A stretch of 9,816 nucleotides of DNA from Solirubrobacteraceae bacterium. GTDB lineage: Bacteria; Actinomycetota; Thermoleophilia; Solirubrobacterales; Solirubrobacteraceae. Of this stretch, positions 1 to 7,968 are shown piece after piece. The translations under genes and the position numbers were made by a program. Each line of letters begins with the position of its first letter. Positions within the stretch are counted from its first letter, which is position 1. Location: positions 1 through 9,816 of the forward strand of contig JASHQV010000169.1 in assembly GCA_030038955.1 (NCBI GenBank), written 5' to 3'. Below the pieces are notes generated by a model that made no database searches, was not told where the DNA came from, and saw nothing but the letters and a program-made list of their open reading frames with translations.

Positions 1-1578
<1,578 letters not shown>

Positions 1579-1582
1579 GCTT

Positions 1583-1596
1583 GGAGGGGCCGGAGG
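1583..1596 (+). promoter_or_regulatory. Double Shine-Dalgarno sequence for treY
   Basis: Two GGAGG cores (1583-1587 and 1592-1596) lie in the 25-base gap between the glgX stop and the treY GTG. The second core is 7 bases before GTG 1604, which supports that start and suggests co-transcription with glgX; no promoter-like sequence fits in the gap. Confidence 0.7.
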
Positions 1597-1603
1597 GGGT
1601 CGA

Positions 1604-3634
1604 GTGAGCCGGCCGGCGGACCCGGAGCTGAGGGCAACGTACCGCCTGCAGCTGACCGCTGGATTCGGCTTCGGCGCGGCCGAGTCGCTGATCCCGTACC
1701 TGCGCGATCTCGGCATCTCGCACCTGTACCTGTCGCCGTCGTTCGAGGCGCGCGCCGGCTCGACGCACGGGTACGACGTGGTCGACCCCAGCCGGCTGTC
1801 GGACGCGCTCGGCGGCGAGCCGGCGTTCCGCCGGCTCGCCGCCGCCGCCCATGGCGCCGGCATGGGCGTGATCCTCGATGTCGTCCCCAACCACATGGCC
1901 GCCGACGAGCACAACCGCTTCTGGCGTGACCCGGCGCTGCGCGAGCGGTTCTTCGACATCGACCCGAACCCGTCCGCACCGCCCGGGTGGCGCCGGTTCT
2001 TCGACATCGACGAGCTCGCCGGGGTGCGGGTCGAGGACCCGGAGGTGTTCGAGGCGACGCACGCGTTCGTGCTGGGACTCGTGCGCTCCGGGCTGGTCGA
2101 CGGATTGCGGGTCGACCACCCCGACGGACTGGCCGACCCGGCCGGCTACCTGTGCCGGCTGCGCGAGCGCGGCGTGCGGCATGTGTGGGTCGAGAAGATC
2201 CTCGCGCCCGACGAGCGGCTCCCGGGAGACTGGCCGGTGTCGGGCACGGTCGGCTACGAGTTCCTCCGCGACGTCGGCGCGCTGCTCGTCTGCGCGGACG
2301 GGGATGCGAGGCTGACGGCGCTGTGGGAGCGGGTATCAGGCGATCGGCGGCCTTTCGGAGAGTGGGCGCTCGAGGCCAAGCTCGAGCAGGCGCGCACGAC
2401 CTTCCGCCCGGAGGTCGAGCGGCTCGCGCGGGCGGCGGCCACAGGCGGGGTGGGCGCCGAGCTGGCCGACGCCGGCGCGGGCAGCGCCGGTGGGCTCGGC
2501 GAGGACGCGATCGCGCTGGCGCTGTCGGTGCTGCCGGTCTACCGGACTTACGTGGGGTCGACGGCTGGTGGGCGCGGGCCCGCCGCTGGCGGGCCCGCGC
2601 CCACCAGCAGCGAGTTCGTCACCCGCTTCCAGCAGACCTCGCCGGCGATCATGGCCAAGGGCGTCGAGGACACCGCCTTCTACCGCTATGGGCGGCTGCT
2701 GGCGCTGAACGAGGTCGGCGGCGACCCGTCGCGGCTCGGGATCGGCGTCGAGCAGTTCCACGCCGCAAACGCCGAGCGCGCCGCGCGCTTTCCGGAGGCG
2801 CTGCTGACGACGATGACTCACGACGCCAAGCGGTCCGCCGACGTGCGCGCGCGGATCGGAGCGCTGGCGGGAATCGCCGGAGACTGGTGCGAGCACGTGG
2901 AGCGATGGATGTCGGACTCGGAGCGGCTCTGCGACGCAGCCGGCGCGCCCGACGCGATCGAGCGCTACTTCATCTTCCAGACGCTGGTCGGGGCCTGGCC
3001 GATCGAGCCCGAGCGGCTCGACGCCTATCTGGAGAAGGCGCTGCGCGAGGGCAAGCGCAACTCCAGCTGGCTCGCGCCGAACGCCGACTGGGAGCAGGCG
3101 GTCAAGCGGTTTGCGCGGTCGCTGCTCGCCGACCGGCGGTTCGTCGAGGACTTCGAGCCGTTCGTCGGGCGCGTGGCGCGCCTGGGCGAGCGCTCCGCGC
3201 TCGCCCAGGTGGCGCTGAAGCTGACCTCCGCGGGCATCCCCGACATCTACCAGGGCGACGAGCTCGAGCTGCGCGCGCTGGTCGACCCCGACAACCGCCG
3301 TCCGGTCGACTGGGAGCTGAGGGAGGCGCAGCTGCGCCGGCTGATGGGCGGCGGGCGCGCCAGCCCCGACGCCCGCAAGCTGTGGCTGATCTGGCGCCTG
3401 CTGGGGCTGCGCGCCCGCCGCCCCGCCGCGTTCGCCCCCGGCGCCGGCTACGAGCCGCTTGACGCCGGCATCGACGCGTGCGCGTTCGTCCGCGGCGGCC
3501 AGGTGGTCGTGTCGGTGGCGCTGCGCCACGATACGAGCGCGCCCACCCTGGCGGTGCTGCGCGCACCCCGGGGCGAGTGGCGCGAGCTGCTCGGGCTGGG
3601 CGAGCTCGGCGTAGCCGTGTGGGAGCGAGTCTGA
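1604..3634 (+). CDS. treY: Maltooligosyl trehalose synthase TreY, short form
   Basis: Intramolecular transglucosylase (EC 5.4.99.15) that turns the reducing-end alpha-1,4 bond of maltodextrin into an alpha,alpha-1,1 bond, the first step of the TreYZ trehalose route. The protein has 676 residues; many family members have 700-800. TreY signatures in order: ATYRLQL (11-17), LYLSPSFEARAGSTHGYDV (41-59), region I DVVPNH (92-97), region II DGLRVDHPDGLADPAGYL with nucleophile D171, region III VWVEKIL with E197, FVTRFQQTSPAIMAKGVEDT (338-357), region IV THDAKRSADVRARI with H406/D407, then KLTSAGIPDIYQGDE and VDPDNRRPVDW near the C-terminus. Residues between region I and FFDIDELAGVRVEDPE (132-147) are fewer than in longer TreYs, so part of the inserted domain is missing. 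Residues 321-335 come from a perfect DNA palindrome. GTG 1604 is chosen for its Shine-Dalgarno sequence. All catalytic residues remain, so activity is likely. treZ does not follow. Confidence 0.95.
   Translation: MSRPADPELRATYRLQLTAGFGFGAAESLIPYLRDLGISHLYLSPSFEARAGSTHGYDVVDPSRLSDALGGEPAFRRLAAAAHGAGMGVILDVVPNHMAADEHNRFWRDPALRERFFDIDPNPSAPPGWRRFFDIDELAGVRVEDPEVFEATHAFVLGLVRSGLVDGLRVDHPDGLADPAGYLCRLRERGVRHVWVEKILAPDERLPGDWPVSGTVGYEFLRDVGALLVCADGDARLTALWERVSGDRRPFGEWALEAKLEQARTTFRPEVERLARAAATGGVGAELADAGAGSAGGLGEDAIALALSVLPVYRTYVGSTAGGRGPAAGGPAPTSSEFVTRFQQTSPAIMAKGVEDTAFYRYGRLLALNEVGGDPSRLGIGVEQFHAANAERAARFPEALLTTMTHDAKRSADVRARIGALAGIAGDWCEHVERWMSDSERLCDAAGAPDAIERYFIFQTLVGAWPIEPERLDAYLEKALREGKRNSSWLAPNADWEQAVKRFARSLLADRRFVEDFEPFVGRVARLGERSALAQVALKLTSAGIPDIYQGDELELRALVDPDNRRPVDWELREAQLRRLMGGGRASPDARKLWLIWRLLGLRARRPAAFAPGAGYEPLDAGIDACAFVRGGQVVVSVALRHDTSAPTLAVLRAPRGEWRELLGLGELGVAVWERV
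2564..2608 (+). repeat. 45-bp perfect palindrome (21-bp arms, 3-nt loop) inside treY
   Basis: Bases 2564-2584 are perfectly complementary to 2588-2608 around the loop GCT. The arm begins GCTGGTGGGCGCGGGCCC. The unit is exactly 15 codons, begins on a codon boundary, and encodes residues 321-335, a Gly/Ala/Pro-rich linker (AGGRGPAAGGPAPTS) between PVYRTYV and FVTRFQQTS. It has no T-run, so it does not look like an intrinsic terminator. It could be a miniature palindromic element inserted in frame. No flanking target duplication is evident. Confidence 0.8.
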
Positions 3635-3662
3635 GCCGCCACGCGTGTCACGACCCCGGGTG

Positions 3663-3691
3663 TTGACTTCCGAGGCGCGACGTCGTACGAA
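3663..3691 (+). promoter_or_regulatory. Candidate sigma-70-type promoter ahead of the broken Ig-fold gene
   Basis: TTGACT (3663-3668) is followed by 17 bases and then TACGAA (3686-3691). The -35 box is close to consensus; the -10 box lacks the final T. It lies about 30 bases after the treY stop and upstream of the Shine-Dalgarno and GTG at 3738, so it would drive the exported-protein gene separately from glgX-treY. Judged by eye only. Confidence 0.4.
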
Positions 3692-3737
3692 ACAGATACA
3701 GGAGACGCGGTTCGCCCTCTCAGTGAGGAGAGATCTA

Positions 3738-4776
3738 GTGTGCTCACGCAAGCCGCAGCTTCCCGATGACTCTCATTCCAGAGCAAGCGCTCTGGGTCGA
3801 ATACGCATACCGCGACCAATCATCGCCGCCCGTTCGCCGCGGCTCGACCTCAGCGAGGCTCTGTCGTCAACCGCAGTCAGGATTGGACTCGCCCTCGCAG
3901 CGGCTCTCGCCGAAGCCGACGTAGGGTGTCGCAGCGCGACGCTGGCTATCTCGAGCGCAGCTCTTCCCAGAGCCACGCAGGGACAGATATATGACCAGCA
4001 GCTCTCGGCCGCTGGTGAGTCTGCCTCCGATCTCGCGTTCTCCGCCAGCGGGGACATGTCGCCCGGCCTTGCACTGTCGTCGAATGGACTCGTCTTTGAC
4101 TGTCGTCGAATGGACTCATCTCTGGTGTGCCGAGCGGAAAGCCTGGCACCTATGTGCTCGATATCGACGTGATACCCACCGGCCGTAGCACTTCCGATGG
4201 CTCTACTACCGCGGCCACCTTCACCGTAGAGCCTCCAGTAGCCGCTCAGGCGGGGTCGGCTGATCTGCCGGATCTCCAGGGTGTCACCGCCCTAGGTGAC
4301 TCCGGTGATGCTTCGACTGACCCATCCAGCGATCCCGTCCTCGGTGGGCACATTGCGTGTGGGAAGGTCGTCTCGGCTGCAACACCACACGTCGACAGTT
4401 GGCGCCGATGCCGACGGCTACGCGCTCACACAGTGGACTATCGCCCACAACGGAGCGGTTGAATGGGATACTGATTGCGCAGCTGGCGGCAATTAGCCCG
4501 CAATCGTGAAGAAGACATACGACGAGGATGTAATCGGCATCGATATTGACAACGAGGACGGTTCCGGTCCAGGTGTCTATACCAATCGTCAGGCACCCGT
4601 GGACTGCGTCGCTGACCAGGATGATCGCGGGGTCATTCTTGTTGGTCTCTATCCATCTGAGGCCGGCAATGAGGCTCCATGATTCTTCTGGCAATCCGAC
4701 AGGCAGCGTGTCTGAATGGTATCCGCACTGCAACGGTGAGAGCTATTACCGCACAATCGGCATCAGCACAATTTGA
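3738..4776 (+). pseudogene. Decayed gene for an exported putative-Ig (He_PIG-like) protein
   Basis: GAGGAGAG (3725-3732) sits 5 bases before GTG 3738, and that frame stays open to 4172. A hydrophobic Ala/Leu run (VRIGLALAAALAEA) near 3873-3914 may be the signal segment. It is followed by ATLAISSAALPRATQGQIYD and a DMSPGLALSSNGL motif typical of putative-Ig/He_PIG repeats. The expected continuation (ISGVPSGKPGTYVLDIDV, then AATFTVEPP) exists but in another frame from about 4100. A 26-bp tandem duplication at 4074-4125 causes the switch: removing one copy gives PGLALSSNGLISGVPSGKPG without a break. Decay continues downstream. Frame 2 gives way to frame 3 near 4390 (GADADGYALTQWTIAHNG), there is an in-frame TAG at 4494-4496, and the frame changes again near 4670 to a tail ending YYRTIGISTI with TGA 4774-4776. 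That tail stops 13 bases before the next gene's GTG, as an original C-terminus in an operon would. The function of the intact ancestor is unknown; it was probably a secreted or surface protein. Confidence 0.7.
4074..4125 (+). repeat. 26-bp tandem duplication causing a frameshift
   Basis: Copies at 4074-4099 and 4100-4125 both begin CTGTCGTCGAATGGACTC and match at 23 of 26 positions (differences at unit positions 19, 23 and 26). Because 26 is not a multiple of 3, the second copy moves the host gene out of frame. The second copy joins correctly to the downstream sequence, so the first copy looks like the diverged extra one. Confidence 0.85.
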
Positions 4777-4789
4777 GAGAGGGTAAGTC

Positions 4790-6094
4790 GTGAGTAGCTG
4801 TGGAGGGCTCGTGCATGTATGTGCCAGACGTTGTATGAGAGTGCTGGCATACGTGGCAGGTTACGGCCGCTGGGTTCGCGGCTGCGAGCTCGTGGCATGC
4901 GCGGCGGTTGCGTGGTTTGTCGTTCCCTGCGCGTTGGCCACGGCGGGGTCCGGCTCATGGTCTGTTGCGAGCGTTCGACTTGGCGGCGGTCAGGCAAACG
5001 CTATCTCGTGCGCTACATCGTCGCGGTGTGTCGTTCTCGGCGAGACCAGCTCGCTTGACTTCGTAGACCGGCTTGGATCTGGCGCCGTTGCGGCCACAGC
5101 CCGTCTGCACCTGGATGCGGCTGGTGACCTCGCGTGCATCGGTGCGAGGTGCTTTGCGGTCGCGGGATCTCCGGTCGGCTTTGTGATTGATCGGTTCAAC
5201 GGGCGCCGGTGGGCGAGAACGACGGTGATTGGCCCGGCGCCGTACTACAACGATGGTCTCGACGGCGTCTCTTGTACCTCTGGCCGGAACTGCCTCGCGG
5301 TCGGCTGGACCGACCTGGTCCTGAATCTCGACTGCCCCGCCGGCTACGCGCACTGCCTGACGATCGTTGCGGTGGTCGAGCGCTGGAACGGCCACGTGTG
5401 GCAGGCGCTCAGCGGAATGCCGATGCCGGCGGCGCCGACTACCGGCGGGCCGGTGCGATCGGGCAGGCCGGGGCCAATTGCATCAGATGGCCCGTACACG
5501 AAGTTCAGCGCGGTGTCGTGCGCGACCAGGGATTCGTGTGAGGCGGTGGGTCAGTGGGGAAGCGACAGATCCCACTCCACGGCCGACAGCCTCTTTGCCG
5601 ATCGCTGGAATGGCTCTGAGTGGAGACTGCAGTCGCTGCCGTTGCCGGAGAACGCAAGTGATGCCGTCGTCGATGCGATGTCGTGCAGGCGCGCGTCGTG
5701 TCTGGCGGTGGGCAGCTACACGGCGTCTGGACACTCCCAGCCGCTGGTCGAGCGCTGGACTCCCGACCACTGGACGCGTCTCGCGTTCAGCGCCCGCAAG
5801 CAGGCCGCACACGCGGTGCTCACCGGGGTCGCCTGCGGCACCGCCTGGGGATGCGAGGTGGTCGGCCGAACCGGCGGCTCGGGCTCCACCCAGAACCCAC
5901 TCGCGGTGGCATGGCGCAACGGACGGTGGACGTGGCAGCCGGTTCAGACGCCTCCCGGCTCGCGCGCTCGTCACGGCACCGGGTTCGTCGCCGTCGCCTG
6001 CGGCTCCGCTCGCAGCTGCTACGCGGTCGGGGACTACCACAAGCGCAACCCGCTCACCGGGTTCGACGCCAGCTGGTTCACCGAAAGGCTATGA
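4790..6094 (+). CDS. Secreted paired-cysteine repeat protein, probable seven-bladed beta-propeller
   Basis: 434-residue exported protein of unknown specific role. GTG 4790 is preceded by GAGAGAGGG ending 6 bases upstream; a later ATG at 4835 has no such signal. A hydrophobic stretch at residues about 34-50 ending PCALATAGS looks like a signal peptide with cleavage near residue 50-52. The mature part holds seven repeats of the form (V/I/L/M)(S/A)C-x(4-5)-C-x-(A/V)VG: cysteine pairs C74/C80, C116/C121, C162/C168, C244/C250, C299/C304, C349/C355 and C404/C410. Several are followed by an RWNG-x-x-W-like strand (WNGHVW, RWNGSEW, RWTPDHW). Blade 3 has an extra pair, C182/C189. Seven units fit a closed propeller with one disulfide per blade, which is an inference. 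No catalytic motif is visible; ligand binding or a surface role is possible. It follows the broken Ig-fold gene by 13 bases, so the two were probably one operon. Confidence 0.85.
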   Translation: MSSCGGLVHVCARRCMRVLAYVAGYGRWVRGCELVACAAVAWFVVPCALATAGSGSWSVASVRLGGGQANAISCATSSRCVVLGETSSLDFVDRLGSGAVAATARLHLDAAGDLACIGARCFAVAGSPVGFVIDRFNGRRWARTTVIGPAPYYNDGLDGVSCTSGRNCLAVGWTDLVLNLDCPAGYAHCLTIVAVVERWNGHVWQALSGMPMPAAPTTGGPVRSGRPGPIASDGPYTKFSAVSCATRDSCEAVGQWGSDRSHSTADSLFADRWNGSEWRLQSLPLPENASDAVVDAMSCRRASCLAVGSYTASGHSQPLVERWTPDHWTRLAFSARKQAAHAVLTGVACGTAWGCEVVGRTGGSGSTQNPLAVAWRNGRWTWQPVQTPPGSRARHGTGFVAVACGSARSCYAVGDYHKRNPLTGFDASWFTERL

Positions 6095-6460
6095 GGCAAG
6101 CATCTATCTCCGTCCGGTCGTGCCGGAAGGCTATCCGTCGCTAAGGCTGACTGACCTCGATCCGGAGCTCAGCTTGCGCTGCTCCTATCGGGCGGCGCTA
6201 CACCTAGCTCTGAGCAGTGAGTATCACAGCCTCGGACGCGGCCAGGTGCTCGTGTCGGTGGCCCTGTGACCGGACGGGGAGCCCCCGACGCCGGCGTGGC
6301 TCGGCCGGGCACGCCCCGGGGCGAGAGGCGCGAGCTGCTCGGGCTGGGCGATCTCGGCGTCGCGATGTGGGAGCGAGCCCGACCCTGCGCCGATCGGCGC
6401 TCGCCTTCATCGCAGCAGCGTCAAGCGCCAACGCCGTCCGTACTCGTTGCCGAGTTCGAC
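6095..6460. other. Non-coding gap holding only a treY 3'-end remnant
   Basis: No intact gene is supported between the propeller-protein stop and the end of vapC. Bases 6240-6379 are a degenerate treY fragment, listed separately. Bases 6387-6400 form a 14-bp palindrome (GCGCCGATCGGCGC) without a T-run. No convincing terminator is seen for the propeller gene or for vapC, which converge here. Confidence 0.6.
6240..6379 (+). pseudogene. treY: Frameshifted duplicate of the treY 3' end
   Basis: This stretch repeats treY 3497-3631. It opens with GGCCAGGTGCTCGTGTCGGT (treY has a single G for C change) and reads GQVLVSVAL before a TGA. After a poorly matching section it resumes as PGERRELLGLGDLGVAMWER, against PRGEWRELLGLGELGVAVWER in treY. 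Bases 6327-6351 are identical to 3579-3603. The offset between copies changes from 2743 to 2748 bases, a net 5-base indel that breaks the frame. The treY stop is not conserved at the end. Only the last ~45 codons are represented, in the same orientation as treY. It must be a non-functional leftover of a duplication or recombination event. Confidence 0.85.
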
Positions 6461-6886
6461 TCACGTATAGATCGAGCCTGTCCACGGATCGACCAGCTTC
6501 GTGCCGACATCAGCGAAATCGCCAACATTGCGCGTCGCCAGCACGGCTCTGTGGGCGCGACAAATCGCAGCAATCTGGCCGTCGGCCACGCTGATCGGGT
6601 GTCCTGCGCGATCGCGGGCGGCAACGAGCTCCGCGTAGTGCGAGGCAGCTGCGCGGTCGAAGGCCAGCACGCGACCCGCCAGGTCTTCGTCGACCATCGC
6701 CAGGATGCCCTCCGCGAGTCTGACCTTGCGCGCGCCGTCGGGAAGCCGGGCGACTCCATAGAGCAGCTCGGCGACAGTGACGGCCGTCACCGCAACGTCA
6801 TCCTGCGCGCCCGCCCAGGTCAGGACCCCCTGATCCGGAGTCGGCCGCGCCAGCTCGGAGATGACGCTCGTGTCGAGAACGATCAT
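6461..6886 (-). CDS. vapC: PIN-domain toxin ribonuclease, VapC/FitB type
   Basis: 141-residue PIN-domain protein, predicted Mg2+-dependent endoribonuclease toxin held inactive by the antitoxin encoded just upstream. The start IVLDTSVISELARP gives the first acidic residue D5; TVAELLYG gives E40; ISVADGQIAAICRAH gives D102; LATRNVGDF gives D123. These are the four expected metal-binding positions, so the active site looks intact. The length is normal for the family. The C-terminal VDPWTGSIYT resembles FitB-like members. ATG 6886-6884 overlaps the antitoxin TGA as ATGA, which indicates translational coupling. The RNA target cannot be read from the sequence. It lies convergent with the propeller gene, beside the treY remnant. 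Confidence 0.93.
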   Translation of the reverse strand: MIVLDTSVISELARPTPDQGVLTWAGAQDDVAVTAVTVAELLYGVARLPDGARKVRLAEGILAMVDEDLAGRVLAFDRAAASHYAELVAARDRAGHPISVADGQIAAICRAHRAVLATRNVGDFADVGTKLVDPWTGSIYT

Positions 6887-7125
6887 TCGCCCAAGCCGGG
6901 CGCACGCGTCAACTCGGTCCGCGACGGTAGCTCAATTTCGTCGAGTCCGAGACCCGCCAGACGTGCATGGATTCGCTCGCCGAGATCGCCGGCCTTCCGT
7001 GGAGCAAGCGACTCACGCAGGATCTCGCGAGCCTCGGCCTCCATCGAGCGTCCATTCTGAGCCGCTCTAACGCGAAGCCGCGTCTTCAGTTCGTCATCGA
7101 GATTGCGCACGGTCAGTACCGACAC
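6883..7125 (-). CDS. vapB: Ribbon-helix-helix antitoxin, VapB/FitA type
   Basis: 80-residue antitoxin expected to bind VapC and repress its own promoter. The N-terminus (SVLTVRNLDDELKTRLRVRA, then GRSMEAEAREIL) is a typical FitA-like ribbon-helix-helix: a short DNA-binding strand, then two helices with the conserved RSMEAEAREIL. The C-terminal half (residues about 45-80) would wrap the toxin. Start GTG 7125 is chosen because AAAGGAG lies 9 bases upstream on the - strand. The open frame extends further up to 7176, but that would run through the promoter candidate and lacks family similarity. The stop overlaps vapC by 4 bases. Confidence 0.88.
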   Translation of the reverse strand: MSVLTVRNLDDELKTRLRVRAAQNGRSMEAEAREILRESLAPRKAGDLGERIHARLAGLGLDEIELPSRTELTRAPGLGE

Positions 7126-7147
7126 CGATCCGTTCTCCTTTGCAGTT

Positions 7148-7181
7148 ATTGTCATCAATGCTAGCACTGACAGCAATGATG
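7148..7181 (-). promoter_or_regulatory. Candidate vapBC promoter with overlapping operator
   Basis: On the - strand, TTGCTG (7176-7171), 17 bases, then GACAAT (7153-7148) form a plausible -35/-10 pair, with the vapB Shine-Dalgarno just downstream. An imperfect inverted repeat, CATCAATGC (7153-7161) against GCAATGATG (7173-7181) with one mismatch, spans the promoter. An 8-bp palindrome TGCTAGCA (7159-7166) lies in the spacer. This arrangement suits autorepression by the antitoxin-toxin complex. Confidence 0.45.
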
Positions 7182-7201
7182 CGAATGGCCCTTCAACGCG
7201 C

Positions 7202-7864
7202 TCAGCCGCTGACCCGCTCGATCAACGCCGGCGTGACCTCGGCGACCGTGGTGACGGTGGCGATAGCCAGCGCCAGCGCAGCCGCGTCCGGCGGGTAGTG
7301 CGGGTTGGGCACGGCAATCGCGGTCAGGCCGGCCGCCACCGCCGCGCGCAGGCCGTTGCTGGAGTCCTCGATCGCGAGGCTGCGGTCGGGGGCGACGCCG
7401 AGACGGCTCACCACCTCGAGGTAGACGTCGGGGGAGGGCTTGCCTAGCGCCACCTCCTCGCTCGACACCGACACGGCAACGACGTCGGCGAGTCCGGATT
7501 CCGTGAGCACGAGATCGATCACCTCCCGGTTGGCCGACGACGCCAGCCCGACGCGGTAGTGCTGAGCGATCGCGCGTACCGACTCGACCGCTCCGGGGAT
7601 CAGCGGCAGCTCCCGGCGGTAGCGGCCGGCCAGCCATCCGACCACGCCGGCGTTGATCTCCTCGGCGCTCAGCGGCACGCCGAGCTCGTCGCGCATGAAC
7701 GCGGACCACTCGGGCGAGCTCATCCCCATCATCTCGATCCCGGCGGCGTCGCGCCACTGGCCCCCGCGCTCGCGCACCAGCGCCTGCTTGGCCTCGGTCC
7801 ACAGCTGCTCGGAGTCGGTCAGGACGCCGTCGAGGTCGTAGATGACGGCTTCGGGCACACGCAC
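7202..7864 (-). CDS. HAD-superfamily phosphatase, beta-phosphoglucomutase-like (subfamily IA)
   Basis: 220-residue (from the chosen start) cytoplasmic haloacid-dehalogenase-type hydrolase, probably acting on a small sugar or polyol phosphate. Numbered from GTG 7864, motif I is YDLDGVLTDSE with nucleophile D10 and acid/base D12; motif II is GLASSANRE (S109); motif III is the Lys in ALGKPSPDVYL (K142); motif IV is LAIEDSSNGLRAAVAAG (E166, D167). The helical C1 cap lies between motifs I and II (about residues 16-85), as in the beta-PGM/DOG-phosphatase group. All catalytic residues are present. The start is uncertain: GTG 7864 or GTG 7858 puts the DxD motif at the usual distance from the N-terminus, whereas ATG 7927 would add 21 residues (from 7864) unlike the family. 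None has a strong Shine-Dalgarno sequence. The substrate cannot be assigned. vapB begins 76 bases downstream with its own promoter candidate. Confidence 0.9.
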   Translation of the reverse strand: MRVPEAVIYDLDGVLTDSEQLWTEAKQALVRERGGQWRDAAGIEMMGMSSPEWSAFMRDELGVPLSAEEINAGVVGWLAGRYRRELPLIPGAVESVRAIAQHYRVGLASSANREVIDLVLTESGLADVVAVSVSSEEVALGKPSPDVYLEVVSRLGVAPDRSLAIEDSSNGLRAAVAAGLTAIAVPNPHYPPDAAALALAIATVTTVAEVTPALIERVSG

Positions 7865-7955
7865 GGTTTTACCGAGATCTGCTTGCGGATGCCGAGCGAC
7901 CGCGAGCGCCGCCACCCCGCGACGCATAGTGGACGACCCCGCACCGAGAACGAGA

Positions 7956-7961
7956 TAGCGT
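7956..7961 (+). promoter_or_regulatory. Possible -10 box for a leaderless HIT-remnant transcript
   Basis: TAGCGT fits the actinobacterial TAnnnT -10 pattern and ends 7 bases before ATG 7969, where transcription would begin. No Shine-Dalgarno sequence is seen before this ATG, which fits leaderless translation. No good -35 box is visible, so support is weak. Confidence 0.25.
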
Positions 7962-7968
7962 CCGGTTC

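Noticed and set aside
3181..3209. 12-bp stem with a 5-base loop inside treY
   Set aside because: It encodes the conserved RLGERSALAQ segment in which Arg/Leu/Gly/Glu/Ala codons easily pair; no T-run and no sign of insertion.
2336..3751. 471-residue open frame antisense to treY
   Set aside because: Typical of high-GC antisense: rich in Arg, Ala, Gly and Gln with no motif, while the sense strand carries a fully recognisable TreY.
3778..3795. 7-bp inverted repeat CCAGAGC/GCTCTGG
   Set aside because: Short hairpin without a T-run or repeat partner, expected by chance in sequence of this composition.
4284..4733. Open frame of 149 residues on the - strand opposite the decayed gene
   Set aside because: No recognisable domain, no convincing start signal, and its C-terminal part is a basic, low-complexity shadow of the + strand. 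The + strand fragments join better to the Ig-fold gene and to the next gene's ribosome site.
4892..4902. LVAC as a lipoprotein box in the propeller protein
   Set aside because: The Cys (residue 37) lies near the start of the hydrophobic segment, not at its end, so a standard signal peptide with cleavage near residue 50 fits better.
6150..6165. Short resemblance to the treY 5' end (GATCCGGAGCTCAG against GACCCGGAGCTGAG)
   Set aside because: Only 12 of 14 bases match and similarity stops at once; too short to argue that a complete second treY once stood here.
6387..6400. 14-bp palindrome GCGCCGATCGGCGC downstream of vapC
   Set aside because: Perfect two-fold symmetry but no T-tract in either direction; not enough to call a terminator or operator.
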